Of a stretch of 64,000 nucleotides of DNA, positions 7,728-15,616 are shown piece by piece. The DNA is from CAZPQK01 sp964588695. Its GTDB lineage: Bacteria > Krumholzibacteriota > Krumholzibacteriia > WVZY01 > JAKEHA01. A program made the translations under genes and the position numbers. Numbering within the stretch: the stretch's first letter is position 1; each line of letters begins with the position of its first letter. The stretch spans positions 211,638 to 275,637 of the forward strand of contig CAZPQK010000005.1 in assembly GCA_964588695.1 (NCBI GenBank), given 5' to 3'. The notes under the pieces were generated by a model that had not been told where the DNA came from, searched no databases, and was given only the letters and a program-made list of their open reading frames with translations.

Positions 7728-9110
7728 ATGTTCTCAAAAATATTAGTCGCCAACCGTGGGGAAATTGCCCTGCGGATCCTCCGAGCATGCCGGGAAATGG
7801 GCATTGGCACGGTTGCGGTTCATAGCGAAGCCGACACCGAGTCGCTGCACGTCCGGTTTGCCGACGAGGCCGTGTGTGTCGGTCCCAACGCTCCGGGCGA
7901 GAGCTACCTGAACGTCAACCGCATTATCTCCGCCGCTGAAATCACTCACGCCGACGCAATTCATCCCGGCTATGGATTCCTCGCGGAAAACGCCGAGTTT
8001 GCCGAAGTCGTTGAATCGTGCGATATCCGCTGGATCGGTCCGTCACCGGTGGTCATTTCCGAAATGGGAAACAAGTCGGTGGCTCGCTCTAAAATGCTGG
8101 CTGCGGGATTGCCCGTGGTTCCAGGTTCAGACGGTGCGGTCAAAGACGAGCAGGAAGCGCTGCGTGTGGCCGAAGAAATTGGTTATCCGGTTTTGATCAA
8201 GGCGTCGTCAGGTGGGGGCGGCAAAGGCATGCGGGTCGCGCGCAACGCCAGCGAACTGGCGAACAGCGTACTCATTGCGAGCGCCGAGGCTGAAAGTGCG
8301 TTTGGCGATCCCTCCGTCTACTTGGAAAAGTACCTTCCCAATCCAAGACACATCGAAGTTCAGCTTCTGGGCGATCGCTACGGCAACATCGTTCATCTGG
8401 GCGAGCGTGACTGCTCGGTTCAGCGCCGTCACCAAAAGCTGATCGAAGAGTCGCCGTGTCGTTTTATCAGCGACAAGCTTCGTTCGCGTATCCATGACGC
8501 AGCAGTGCAGGGCGCGCAGGCGATGGGCTATTTTTCCGCGGGAACGATGGAGTTTCTGGTTCAGGATGACGAGTTTTATTTCATGGAAATGAACACTCGG
8601 ATTCAGGTCGAACATCCGGTTAGTGAGATGGTAACCGGTCGCGATCTGATTAAGGAAATGATCACCGTCGCGTCGGGGCAAAAACTGTCGTTCACGCAAC
8701 GCGAAGTTGTGGTTGGTGGTCATTCAATCGAGTGTCGGGTTAATGCCGAAGATGCCGCCAATAACTTTATGCCGTGTCCCGGGACAATCGATTTCGTTCA
8801 TCTGCCGGGTGGCGCGGGCGTAAGAGTGGACAGCCATGTTTATCAGGGCTATAAGATTTCGCCGTTTTACGACTCGATGATTGCCAAAATCATCTGCCAC
8901 GATGCAGACCGGGACTCGGCGCTCGACCGCATGGACCGCGCGCTGGAAGAGTGTGTGGTCGAAGGTTTAAAAACCACGATTCCGTTTCAACGAGCCATTC
9001 TGCGAGAGTCGCGGTTCCGCAATGGCGACTTCAGCACTAAGTATCTTGAAAACTATCACTGGGACGGCGGCGACTTGAGTTTTGGCGAAGCCAACCGTGA
9101 TGCTGCCTAG
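7728..9110 (+). CDS. accC: biotin carboxylase subunit of acetyl-CoA carboxylase
   Basis: 460 residues with the full biotin carboxylase layout: an N-terminal domain beginning ILVANRGEIALRILRAC, an ATP-grasp domain with the glycine-rich loop SSGGGGKGMR, the catalytic block MEMNTRIQVEHPVSE, and the C-terminal domain (ECRVNAEDAANNFMPCPG). It carboxylates biotin on AccB using ATP and bicarbonate. There is no obvious ribosome site before the ATG, and a small hairpin (AGCCC/GGGCT, about 7696-7709) lies in the 58-base gap after pilT, so expression may not simply follow from accB-pilT. Confidence 0.97.
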   Translation: MFSKILVANRGEIALRILRACREMGIGTVAVHSEADTESLHVRFADEAVCVGPNAPGESYLNVNRIISAAEITHADAIHPGYGFLAENAEFAEVVESCDIRWIGPSPVVISEMGNKSVARSKMLAAGLPVVPGSDGAVKDEQEALRVAEEIGYPVLIKASSGGGGKGMRVARNASELANSVLIASAEAESAFGDPSVYLEKYLPNPRHIEVQLLGDRYGNIVHLGERDCSVQRRHQKLIEESPCRFISDKLRSRIHDAAVQGAQAMGYFSAGTMEFLVQDDEFYFMEMNTRIQVEHPVSEMVTGRDLIKEMITVASGQKLSFTQREVVVGGHSIECRVNAEDAANNFMPCPGTIDFVHLPGGAGVRVDSHVYQGYKISPFYDSMIAKIICHDADRDSALDRMDRALEECVVEGLKTTIPFQRAILRESRFRNGDFSTKYLENYHWDGGDLSFGEANRDAA

Positions 9111-9122
9111 GCGTTCGCAAGC

Positions 9123-11369
9123 ATGACAGGTCGTTCTAAGCTGTTCGTGTCCATTACCCTGGTGTCGCTGGCCTTGTTCTGGTCGGTCGGCCTCGCTACG
9201 CGTTCATCCGGGGACTGGCCGTTTGCCGCCGAAACAAGTATTACGGCGGTCGACAACTTGTCGGGCCCGTTCGGGTCGCTCCTCGCGTGGCTGGTTTACC
9301 GCGGTCTCGGCGCGATATTCTGCTGGGTGATTCCGGCCGTGCTGTTTGCCTACGGACTATTTGCCTTCCACAGTGTTCGTCCGCGCATCAACCGCCTTGC
9401 GGTGAAGGTGCTGGTGCTGACAGTCTTGCTCAATGCCATGTTTGCGCTGACGCCGTACGCCGACACGTCGCTTGCACTACGCGGTTCGATAGGTGATGGC
9501 ATCGCGTCGGTGCTTTCGACCGTCGCCGGACAGATCGGTAGTACGATCGTCGTTATCGCCAGTATCCTGCTGGTGCTCTCGACCGAGCTGGGGCGACTGC
9601 GAGGCCTGGTCCGGGTGCCTTCGTTTGCCGGGTTCAGCCGTGTCGGAGCGCGTGCCACTCACTGGTTGGGCGATGCCCGCGATCGCGTCGCCGAGATGTT
9701 TGCGAGAGAAGAGCACTACGACGACGATGAATCGCCAGCGGAAGCAGACTCCAGAGAGCCGGACCTGTACGGAGTAGAAGACACGATCGAAGAAGTCGAA
9801 GACATCGAAGTGGTGGCACCGCCGGCAGGCGTAGCGGTGACTGGCGCGTTTGACGCCAGGCCCGTCCGCCCCAAGTCAAAGTCCAAGCCGAAGCCCAAGC
9901 AGAGCGACGGGCCCAAGAAGCCTCTTTCGCAGGCAACCCTTCCTTCGTTGGAACTACTCGACCGTGACAACGGTGAGTCTGGAGAAACGTACTCCGCCGA
10001 AGCGCTAAAGTCGTGGAGCACGGTCCTGGAAGACAAACTCGCCAATTATGGGGTCGAAGGTAAAGTGACGTCGGTGCATCACGGGCCGGTGGTTACAACA
10101 TTCGAGTTTGAACCCGCAGCTGGAGTTCGCATCCAGCAGATTACCAGTCGCGCCGACGACCTCGCGCTGGCGATGCGTGCGCGAAGTCTGCGGATGATAG
10201 CGCCTATCCCGGGGCGCGCGGCGGTTGGTATAGAAATTCCAAATCCCAAGAGCCGCGTGGTTTACCTATACGATGTGTTGACTCAGATAAACGAGCAGCA
10301 GCGTTATTCCGGCGTAATGCTCGGGCTGTCGGTTGACGTGGTGGGTAAGCCGTTCGCCATGAATCTGTGCGATGCGCCGCACTTGTTGATTGCGGGTACC
10401 ACAGGGTCAGGTAAAAGCGTGTGTCTTAACGCTATCCTGGCCAGCATCCTGTTTCAGTATCGCCCCGAAGACGTGCAACTGATCCTGGTCGATCCAAAAA
10501 TGGTCGAGATGTCGCTGTACAACGGGATTCCTCATCTAATGCACCCGGTTATCACCGACCCGAAAGAAGCAGCCAAGGCAATGGAATACCTGGTTGCCGA
10601 AATGGGACGGCGCAACAAACTGTTTCAGAAGCACGCGGTACGTAATATCGCCAGCTACAACGCCAAGCTGGCGATGGGGAAGATCGAAGTGGAAGAAGGC
10701 GAAGATCCGCCCGAGAAGCTTCCCTACATCGTACTCATGGTTGACGAGTTGGGTGACCTTGCGCTGGCCAAGGGAACCGATATCGGTACTTTGCTAACCC
10801 GCCTCGCGCAAATGGCGCGCGCCGCAGGCATCCACATGGTGCTGGCGACTCAACGTCCTTCGGTTGATGTGTTGATTGGAAAGACCAAAGCCAACTTTCC
10901 AACGCGGATCGCGTTCCGAGTGGCGACCAAAGTGGACTCGCGGACAATTCTGGACACGATCGGTGCTGATAAGTTGTTGGGTAAAGGCGACATGTTGTTC
11001 ATGGACGCAATGAACCCGTCGCCGCTACGGCTTCACGGTGCGTGGGTCGCGGAGAAAGAACTCGAATCGCTGATAGATCATTGGAAGGGTTACGAGTTCG
11101 ACGAAGCCAGCTTGAACTTTCACGCCAATCGGGTGGGAGGCGCCGACCCAGACGATGATTTGGACCCGCTGTTCGAAGACGCAGTGGGCGTTGTGGTACA
11201 GTTCAAGCAGGGGTCGACCTCGCTCTTGCAGCGCAGGTTGCATATCGGCTATGCCCGGGCCGCGCGCGTCCTCGATCAATTAGAACAAAATGGAATTGTT
11301 GGCCCGCCCGACGGCTCTAAGCCGCGGGAAGTCTACCTTGATGCGGTCGAGCGCATCGAAGACCGCTAG
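9123..11369 (+). CDS. ftsK: DNA translocase FtsK/SpoIIIE
   Basis: 748 residues. Four hydrophobic segments in the first 165 residues anchor it at the septum. A charged linker follows, with a Lys/Pro/Ser-rich patch near residue 245. The RecA-like motor has Walker A AGTTGSGKS (about 425-433) and Walker B YIVLMVDELGDL. The C-terminal winged-helix gamma domain (LLQRRLHIGYARAARVLDQL) reads the polar guide sequences on DNA. FtsK pumps chromosome ends across the closing septum and activates dimer resolution. It is followed after 5 bases by rimO. Confidence 0.96.
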   Translation: MTGRSKLFVSITLVSLALFWSVGLATRSSGDWPFAAETSITAVDNLSGPFGSLLAWLVYRGLGAIFCWVIPAVLFAYGLFAFHSVRPRINRLAVKVLVLTVLLNAMFALTPYADTSLALRGSIGDGIASVLSTVAGQIGSTIVVIASILLVLSTELGRLRGLVRVPSFAGFSRVGARATHWLGDARDRVAEMFAREEHYDDDESPAEADSREPDLYGVEDTIEEVEDIEVVAPPAGVAVTGAFDARPVRPKSKSKPKPKQSDGPKKPLSQATLPSLELLDRDNGESGETYSAEALKSWSTVLEDKLANYGVEGKVTSVHHGPVVTTFEFEPAAGVRIQQITSRADDLALAMRARSLRMIAPIPGRAAVGIEIPNPKSRVVYLYDVLTQINEQQRYSGVMLGLSVDVVGKPFAMNLCDAPHLLIAGTTGSGKSVCLNAILASILFQYRPEDVQLILVDPKMVEMSLYNGIPHLMHPVITDPKEAAKAMEYLVAEMGRRNKLFQKHAVRNIASYNAKLAMGKIEVEEGEDPPEKLPYIVLMVDELGDLALAKGTDIGTLLTRLAQMARAAGIHMVLATQRPSVDVLIGKTKANFPTRIAFRVATKVDSRTILDTIGADKLLGKGDMLFMDAMNPSPLRLHGAWVAEKELESLIDHWKGYEFDEASLNFHANRVGGADPDDDLDPLFEDAVGVVVQFKQGSTSLLQRRLHIGYARAARVLDQLEQNGIVGPPDGSKPREVYLDAVERIEDR

Positions 11370-11374
11370 CGCTT

Positions 11375-12700
11375 GTGAAAACCTACATCGTCACACTTGG
11401 TTGTCCCAAAAACCTGGTCGACAGCGAAGCCACCGCCAACGTGTTACGCCACGCCGGATGCTCGCTGACCGACGATCCGGCCGACGCCGACCTGTTGATG
11501 GTGGGCGCCTGCTCGTTTTTGGACTCATCCTGGAATGAAACCGTCGACGAGGTGCATCGCCTGGCCGAATTCAAGCACGGCGAAACCAAACGTCTGGTGT
11601 TGATGGGATGTCTGCCGCGTCATCGCAACGAAGATCTGGAAAACGATCTTCCGATGGTCGATCACTTTCTTCCTACCGGTGCCCATGAACGACTCGCCGA
11701 CCTGGTGAGTCAGTGGCGCGGTGGGGAGGAGGCAAGTCGAATCGTGGCCGCCAACGGGGCGAACCGATTCGCCGGCCTGGTGGATCGAGAGTTGTTTACC
11801 CCCGGCCACACGGCATATGTAAAGGTGGCCGAAGGTTGTAATCGCAAATGCACCTTCTGCGCGATTCCAACAATTCGCGGCCGGATGGAGTCGCGGCCGC
11901 TTGCCGATGTCGTCGCGGAGGTTGGTTCACTGGTCGACCGCGGGGTCAAAGAGGTGACCCTGTTGGCCCAGGATATTATTGCGTACCGTTCGGGAAGCGA
12001 CAATTTCTTTGACCTGGTGTCTGCGATCGCTGACACTGGTATAGATTGGGTTCGGATTTTCTATTTGCACCCGGCGGGTATGTCGATTGACCACATTCGC
12101 CGGGTGTTTGATCTCGACTCGGTATGTCCCTATCTGGAAATGCCGGTGCAGCACGCTTCGAGTTCGTTGCTGGCCAGCATGAAGCGATCCTACGATCGGA
12201 ACCACGTCGTCGGTTTGCTTCGTGACATTCGCGATGCTTATCCCGACGCGGTCATTCGTAGCGAAGTCATCGTCGGGTTCCCCGGCGAAACCGATAGCGA
12301 GTTTGATGACCTCAAGGATTTCGTTGCCGAGATGGCGTTTGATGCGCTCGGCGTGTTTCCTTTTTCGCCTGAGCCCGGAACCGTGGCCGCAAGTTTATCC
12401 GGCGCGGTTGCCCAGCGGACGATCGCCGACCGTGTATCCGAATTGAGTACCGTGCAAGAGGCGGTATCGTTCGGTCAACGCAGCCGTTTTTTGGGTCGAA
12501 AGCTCGACGTACTCGTAGATCGCGTGGTTGAGGTGGACGAATGTTACGAAGGCTGCGGCGTCGCGGGTAGATTCTTTGGACAAGCGCTGGAAATTGACGG
12601 AGAGGTCTACGTGGAGGGAACGGCGCGAGTAGGTGAGTTTGTGACGGTGGAAATCACCGACACCGATGTATTTGACATGCGTGGAAAAGTAATATCTTAG
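11375..12700 (+). CDS. rimO: ribosomal protein S12 methylthiotransferase RimO
   Basis: 441 residues starting at GTG, 5 bases after ftsK. It has the N-terminal MTTase domain (VTLGCPKNLVDSEA, a RimO-type opening), the radical-SAM motif CNRKCTFC at about residues 154-161, and a C-terminal TRAM domain. RimO inserts a methylthio group into an aspartate of ribosomal protein S12 using two iron-sulfur clusters. The LGCPKN opening and the CTFCAIP context favour RimO over the tRNA-modifying relative MiaB. Confidence 0.95.
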   Translation: MKTYIVTLGCPKNLVDSEATANVLRHAGCSLTDDPADADLLMVGACSFLDSSWNETVDEVHRLAEFKHGETKRLVLMGCLPRHRNEDLENDLPMVDHFLPTGAHERLADLVSQWRGGEEASRIVAANGANRFAGLVDRELFTPGHTAYVKVAEGCNRKCTFCAIPTIRGRMESRPLADVVAEVGSLVDRGVKEVTLLAQDIIAYRSGSDNFFDLVSAIADTGIDWVRIFYLHPAGMSIDHIRRVFDLDSVCPYLEMPVQHASSSLLASMKRSYDRNHVVGLLRDIRDAYPDAVIRSEVIVGFPGETDSEFDDLKDFVAEMAFDALGVFPFSPEPGTVAASLSGAVAQRTIADRVSELSTVQEAVSFGQRSRFLGRKLDVLVDRVVEVDECYEGCGVAGRFFGQALEIDGEVYVEGTARVGEFVTVEITDTDVFDMRGKVIS

Positions 12701-12734
12701 AAGTAGTTAGGAACACTCCCCTGTAGGAGGCAGA

Positions 12735-13376
12735 GTGAACATCTCTCGTGTAATCGGCGCTTGCGCGTTGCTGGCGATTGTCGTTGTCGGCGTCCAACCG
12801 GCGGCGGCGCAGGATGGTCCGCGAACGAACCTGGATGTAATGACAAGCCTGGCCACCGATTTGGCCGAAGGGTTTGTGGCTGAGTTCGCGGGGACTGTGA
12901 ACCAGCGCGGGGTGTCCATAAAAAGCATCGGCACTACTGAGGAGTACCGATTCCTAACCAACGTGATGACTTCGGTTCTCGAATCGCGCGGCGTCCCGGT
13001 TTATTTGCCTGCGGCTACGGGGCACAATGCGTTCCGGCTTGAGTTGGAAGCGATGGAGTTTGCCTTAGGGTACCGTCGGGTGTACCGCGCGTATCTCGTG
13101 GGCGGGAAACGAGTCGAGCGGTTTGCTGCGCTTTCTTTGCGCGCGCAACTTGTTGATCCGGGACAGGAATCGGTCGTCTGGGTATCTGGAGCTCGCCGTG
13201 ATTTTGCCGATGAGTTTTCGAATTCGTTTCGCCAACCAGTCGAAGAAAGTACCTACGCCTTCACGCGCCCCGAGGCCCCGAGTGGCACCTGGGGTAAATT
13301 GGTGGAGCCGGTTTTCGTAAGTGGAATTATCGTTGGACTCATATACTTATTCTTTTCCAACCAAACTGACGAGTAA
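12735..13376 (+). CDS. exported protein of unknown function with C-terminal membrane helix
   Basis: 213 residues from a GTG preceded by a strong ribosome site (GGAGG at 12726). A cleavable signal peptide is likely (hydrophobic core, then PAAAQDG). The mature domain of about 150 residues mixes helices and strands and matches no family I recognise. A hydrophobic helix near the C-terminus (about residues 189-207) ends just before FFSNQTDE. Its last 56 bases overlap the next gene, a TPR lipoprotein followed by bamD. Context therefore suggests an envelope or outer-membrane assembly role, which is inference only. Confidence 0.65.
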   Translation: MNISRVIGACALLAIVVVGVQPAAAQDGPRTNLDVMTSLATDLAEGFVAEFAGTVNQRGVSIKSIGTTEEYRFLTNVMTSVLESRGVPVYLPAATGHNAFRLELEAMEFALGYRRVYRAYLVGGKRVERFAALSLRAQLVDPGQESVVWVSGARRDFADEFSNSFRQPVEESTYAFTRPEAPSGTWGKLVEPVFVSGIIVGLIYLFFSNQTDE

Positions 13377-14295
13377 GTCAATTCGTCGATTGCTGCACGC
13401 CTGGGCTTTGATATGCGTCATGGGGGCCTTACTGGTTTCCTGTGCCGGAGACGACAAGACCATGGACGAAATCCAGGCTGCATTCGAGCGCCGTGATTAT
13501 CGCGAAACGGTCGCCTTGTGTCGCCACGCGGTTCGTAACGGCGTCGATCACGAGCGGCTCGGCTTGTACCACGGCTACGCGTTGGTGGGAATGAATCGCG
13601 ACTACGAGGGATACCAGGAATTGGACAAGGTTGTCGCCGACCGACCCGAGTTCGTACCCGAAGTATCGCGGATGCTCTATTCGATGGCGCTTCCCGCGTT
13701 TAAAGACGGCCAGCGTAAGAAGGCCGCGCGTCGAATGCAAAAAGCCGCCGAGGTGGATCCCGCGTTCAGTCTTGGCGCCTACCAGTATCTTATCGCCGAT
13801 GAGTATTTTGAACTGAACAACTACGAGCAGGCGGCGGTCAGCTATCAAACCGCTCTGCGCGAGCGTCCCGACACTTCTGCGGCGGAACCGGCGCTTATTA
13901 ATCTGGCGGAGTGCTACCGGTCGCTGGGCGAAGCATCGCTGGCGGCTGAAACGCTCAATCGTTATTTGGAGGCATACCCGCGAGGCGAACACGCCACGGC
14001 AACCAAATGGGCGCTGGTGAATCTCGCGTTTGAGCGGGGCGAAAAAGCATTCGTGATGGGGAACTACGAGCACGCTGTTGATGTACTCAATGATGTGCTG
14101 CGCAAAACTAGCAACCGTGGTCTGCGCCAGAAAACGCGGTTTCTTTTGGGAGAGTCTTACGAAGCGCTTGGTTCATTTGACCAGGCTTACGTGGAGTACA
14201 AGAAGATTATTGACGACGATCGCGGCGCGTCGGGCCGGATTGTGGAGCGGGCTCGCGAAAAGATACGAGCCTTTAGAGAAGCAGGACTTAATTAA
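13321..14295 (+). CDS. TPR-repeat lipoprotein upstream of bamD
   Basis: 324 residues if started at GTG 13321, within the end of the previous gene; TTG 13333 or TTG 13390 are alternatives. A basic stretch (KLTSKSIRRLLH) precedes a hydrophobic core and a lipobox LLVSC. The rest is an array of TPR-like helical hairpins (for example DEYFELNNYEQAAVSYQTAL and NYEHAVDVLNDVLRK). This resembles BamD and YbgF-type outer-membrane assembly lipoproteins. Its stop codon overlaps the bamD start by one base, so the two are translationally coupled. A partner role in Bam function is inferred from order and architecture. Confidence 0.75.
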   Translation: MELSLDSYTYSFPTKLTSKSIRRLLHAWALICVMGALLVSCAGDDKTMDEIQAAFERRDYRETVALCRHAVRNGVDHERLGLYHGYALVGMNRDYEGYQELDKVVADRPEFVPEVSRMLYSMALPAFKDGQRKKAARRMQKAAEVDPAFSLGAYQYLIADEYFELNNYEQAAVSYQTALRERPDTSAAEPALINLAECYRSLGEASLAAETLNRYLEAYPRGEHATATKWALVNLAFERGEKAFVMGNYEHAVDVLNDVLRKTSNRGLRQKTRFLLGESYEALGSFDQAYVEYKKIIDDDRGASGRIVERAREKIRAFREAGLN

Positions 14296-15038
14296 TGATG
14301 CGGACTATTGGGCTATTGCTTGTCGTTGTGTTTTTAACCGCAGGCTGTGGGGGGATGCCTTCGATTCCCAAGCAATCCAACGCGATTCTTGCCAAAGCCA
14401 ACGACAACTTTGAGAATGGACGCTACTTTCAGTCGGCCGAACTGTACAAGGCCTTCCTGGCTCAGTTTCCCGGCGACGACCAAAGCGACTTTGCTCAATT
14501 TCGGTTGGCCGAGAGTTATCGTCTCGACAAGCAGTACCCGCTGGCTGCAATCGAATATCAGCTGGTGCTTTCCAACTATGGGTATAGTGAGTATGTCGAC
14601 GACGCGTTGTTCTACACCGGTGTTACTTTCTTTGAAGAAATGCCTGCTGCCAACAAAGACTTGCAAAAAGCGCGTGACGCCCTGTCGCGTTTTGAACAGT
14701 TCCAGCAGACGTTTCCGCAAAGCCCGCTAATGCCCCAAGCACTGGAGTACGTTCAGGAAATCAAAAAGCGGCTGGCCGAAAAGGACTATCGCAACGCCAG
14801 TTTTTATTTTGGACGCAAGCGGTTTCGCGCCGCAATCATCTATCTCGACAAAGTCTTGGAAAACTATCCGGGCAACGAGTACTGGGCGCGGGCGGCCTAT
14901 ATGAAGGGGCTTATTCGCCTGCAGCAGGGTGAACACGACGATGCGGCTAAGCTTTTTTCCGACGTTGTTGCCTACCCTCAGGACGTCGACGTCAAGTCCC
15001 TGGCCCAGGAAAAGTTGGGCGAGCTGAGTTCGCAGTGA
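14295..15038 (+). CDS. bamD: outer membrane assembly lipoprotein BamD
   Basis: 247 residues with a signal peptide ending in a lipobox (FLTAGC). Five TPR units follow, in the BamD/YfiO pattern: an opening (AKANDNFENGRYFQSAELYKAF), then FRLAESYRLDKQYPLAAIEY, and the later YRNASFYFGRKRFRAAIIYL block. BamD is the essential partner of BamA in folding beta-barrel proteins into the outer membrane; bamA itself is 13 kb downstream. The start overlaps the preceding stop, and the last four bases overlap nadD. Confidence 0.9.
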   Translation: MMRTIGLLLVVVFLTAGCGGMPSIPKQSNAILAKANDNFENGRYFQSAELYKAFLAQFPGDDQSDFAQFRLAESYRLDKQYPLAAIEYQLVLSNYGYSEYVDDALFYTGVTFFEEMPAANKDLQKARDALSRFEQFQQTFPQSPLMPQALEYVQEIKKRLAEKDYRNASFYFGRKRFRAAIIYLDKVLENYPGNEYWARAAYMKGLIRLQQGEHDDAAKLFSDVVAYPQDVDVKSLAQEKLGELSSQ

Positions 15039-15616
15039 GGCGAGTCGGCATTTTGGGGGGATCCTTCAATCCACCCCACGTTGCGCACCTCGCCATGGCG
15101 CGGTTGGCACGCGATGAACTCGAACTCGACACCGTGTTGTTCATGCCGGCTTATTCTCCACCGCATAAAGACGACGAAAACGTTCTCGACTTCGATACAC
15201 GGGTTGCGATGCTTCGTCTGGCGACAAAGGACGAACCCAGCGTCCAAGTTTCCTTGATGGAAGCCGAACGATCCGGCCCGTCGTTTACAGTAGATTTGCT
15301 GTCGGCCTACCGCGCTGATCACGCCGACGATATTTACTTTATCGTCGGTGCCGATAGCCTGCGCGATCTGCCCACGTGGAAAAACCCCAACGATGTAATG
15401 CGGCTTGCGACTTTGGTTGTGTTTCCTCGCGACGAAATCGGCTTAAGGTTGCCGGTTCCCGGTCCGGCGTCGGTGGTAGTGATCGAACAGTCTGTCCCTG
15501 CGGTTTCGTCTACCGATATCCGCAAGCGCGCGGTCGCGGGCGAGACCCTGGATGGGATGGTTGCGCCCGGCGTGGCAGACTTTATCCGCGCGCATCACGT
15601 CTACGGGGGTGGCTAG
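15035..15616 (+). CDS. nadD: nicotinate-nucleotide adenylyltransferase
   Basis: 193 residues from GTG, overlapping bamD by four bases. It shows the nucleotidyltransferase signature GGSFNPPHVAHLAMA with the HxGH-type site (here HVAH), and the C-terminal SSTDIRKR motif. NadD adenylates nicotinate mononucleotide in NAD synthesis. The de novo gene nadB is also in this window, at 38.6 kb, but not linked to it. The stop is directly followed by polA. Confidence 0.95.
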   Translation: MRRVGILGGSFNPPHVAHLAMARLARDELELDTVLFMPAYSPPHKDDENVLDFDTRVAMLRLATKDEPSVQVSLMEAERSGPSFTVDLLSAYRADHADDIYFIVGADSLRDLPTWKNPNDVMRLATLVVFPRDEIGLRLPVPGPASVVVIEQSVPAVSSTDIRKRAVAGETLDGMVAPGVADFIRAHHVYGGG

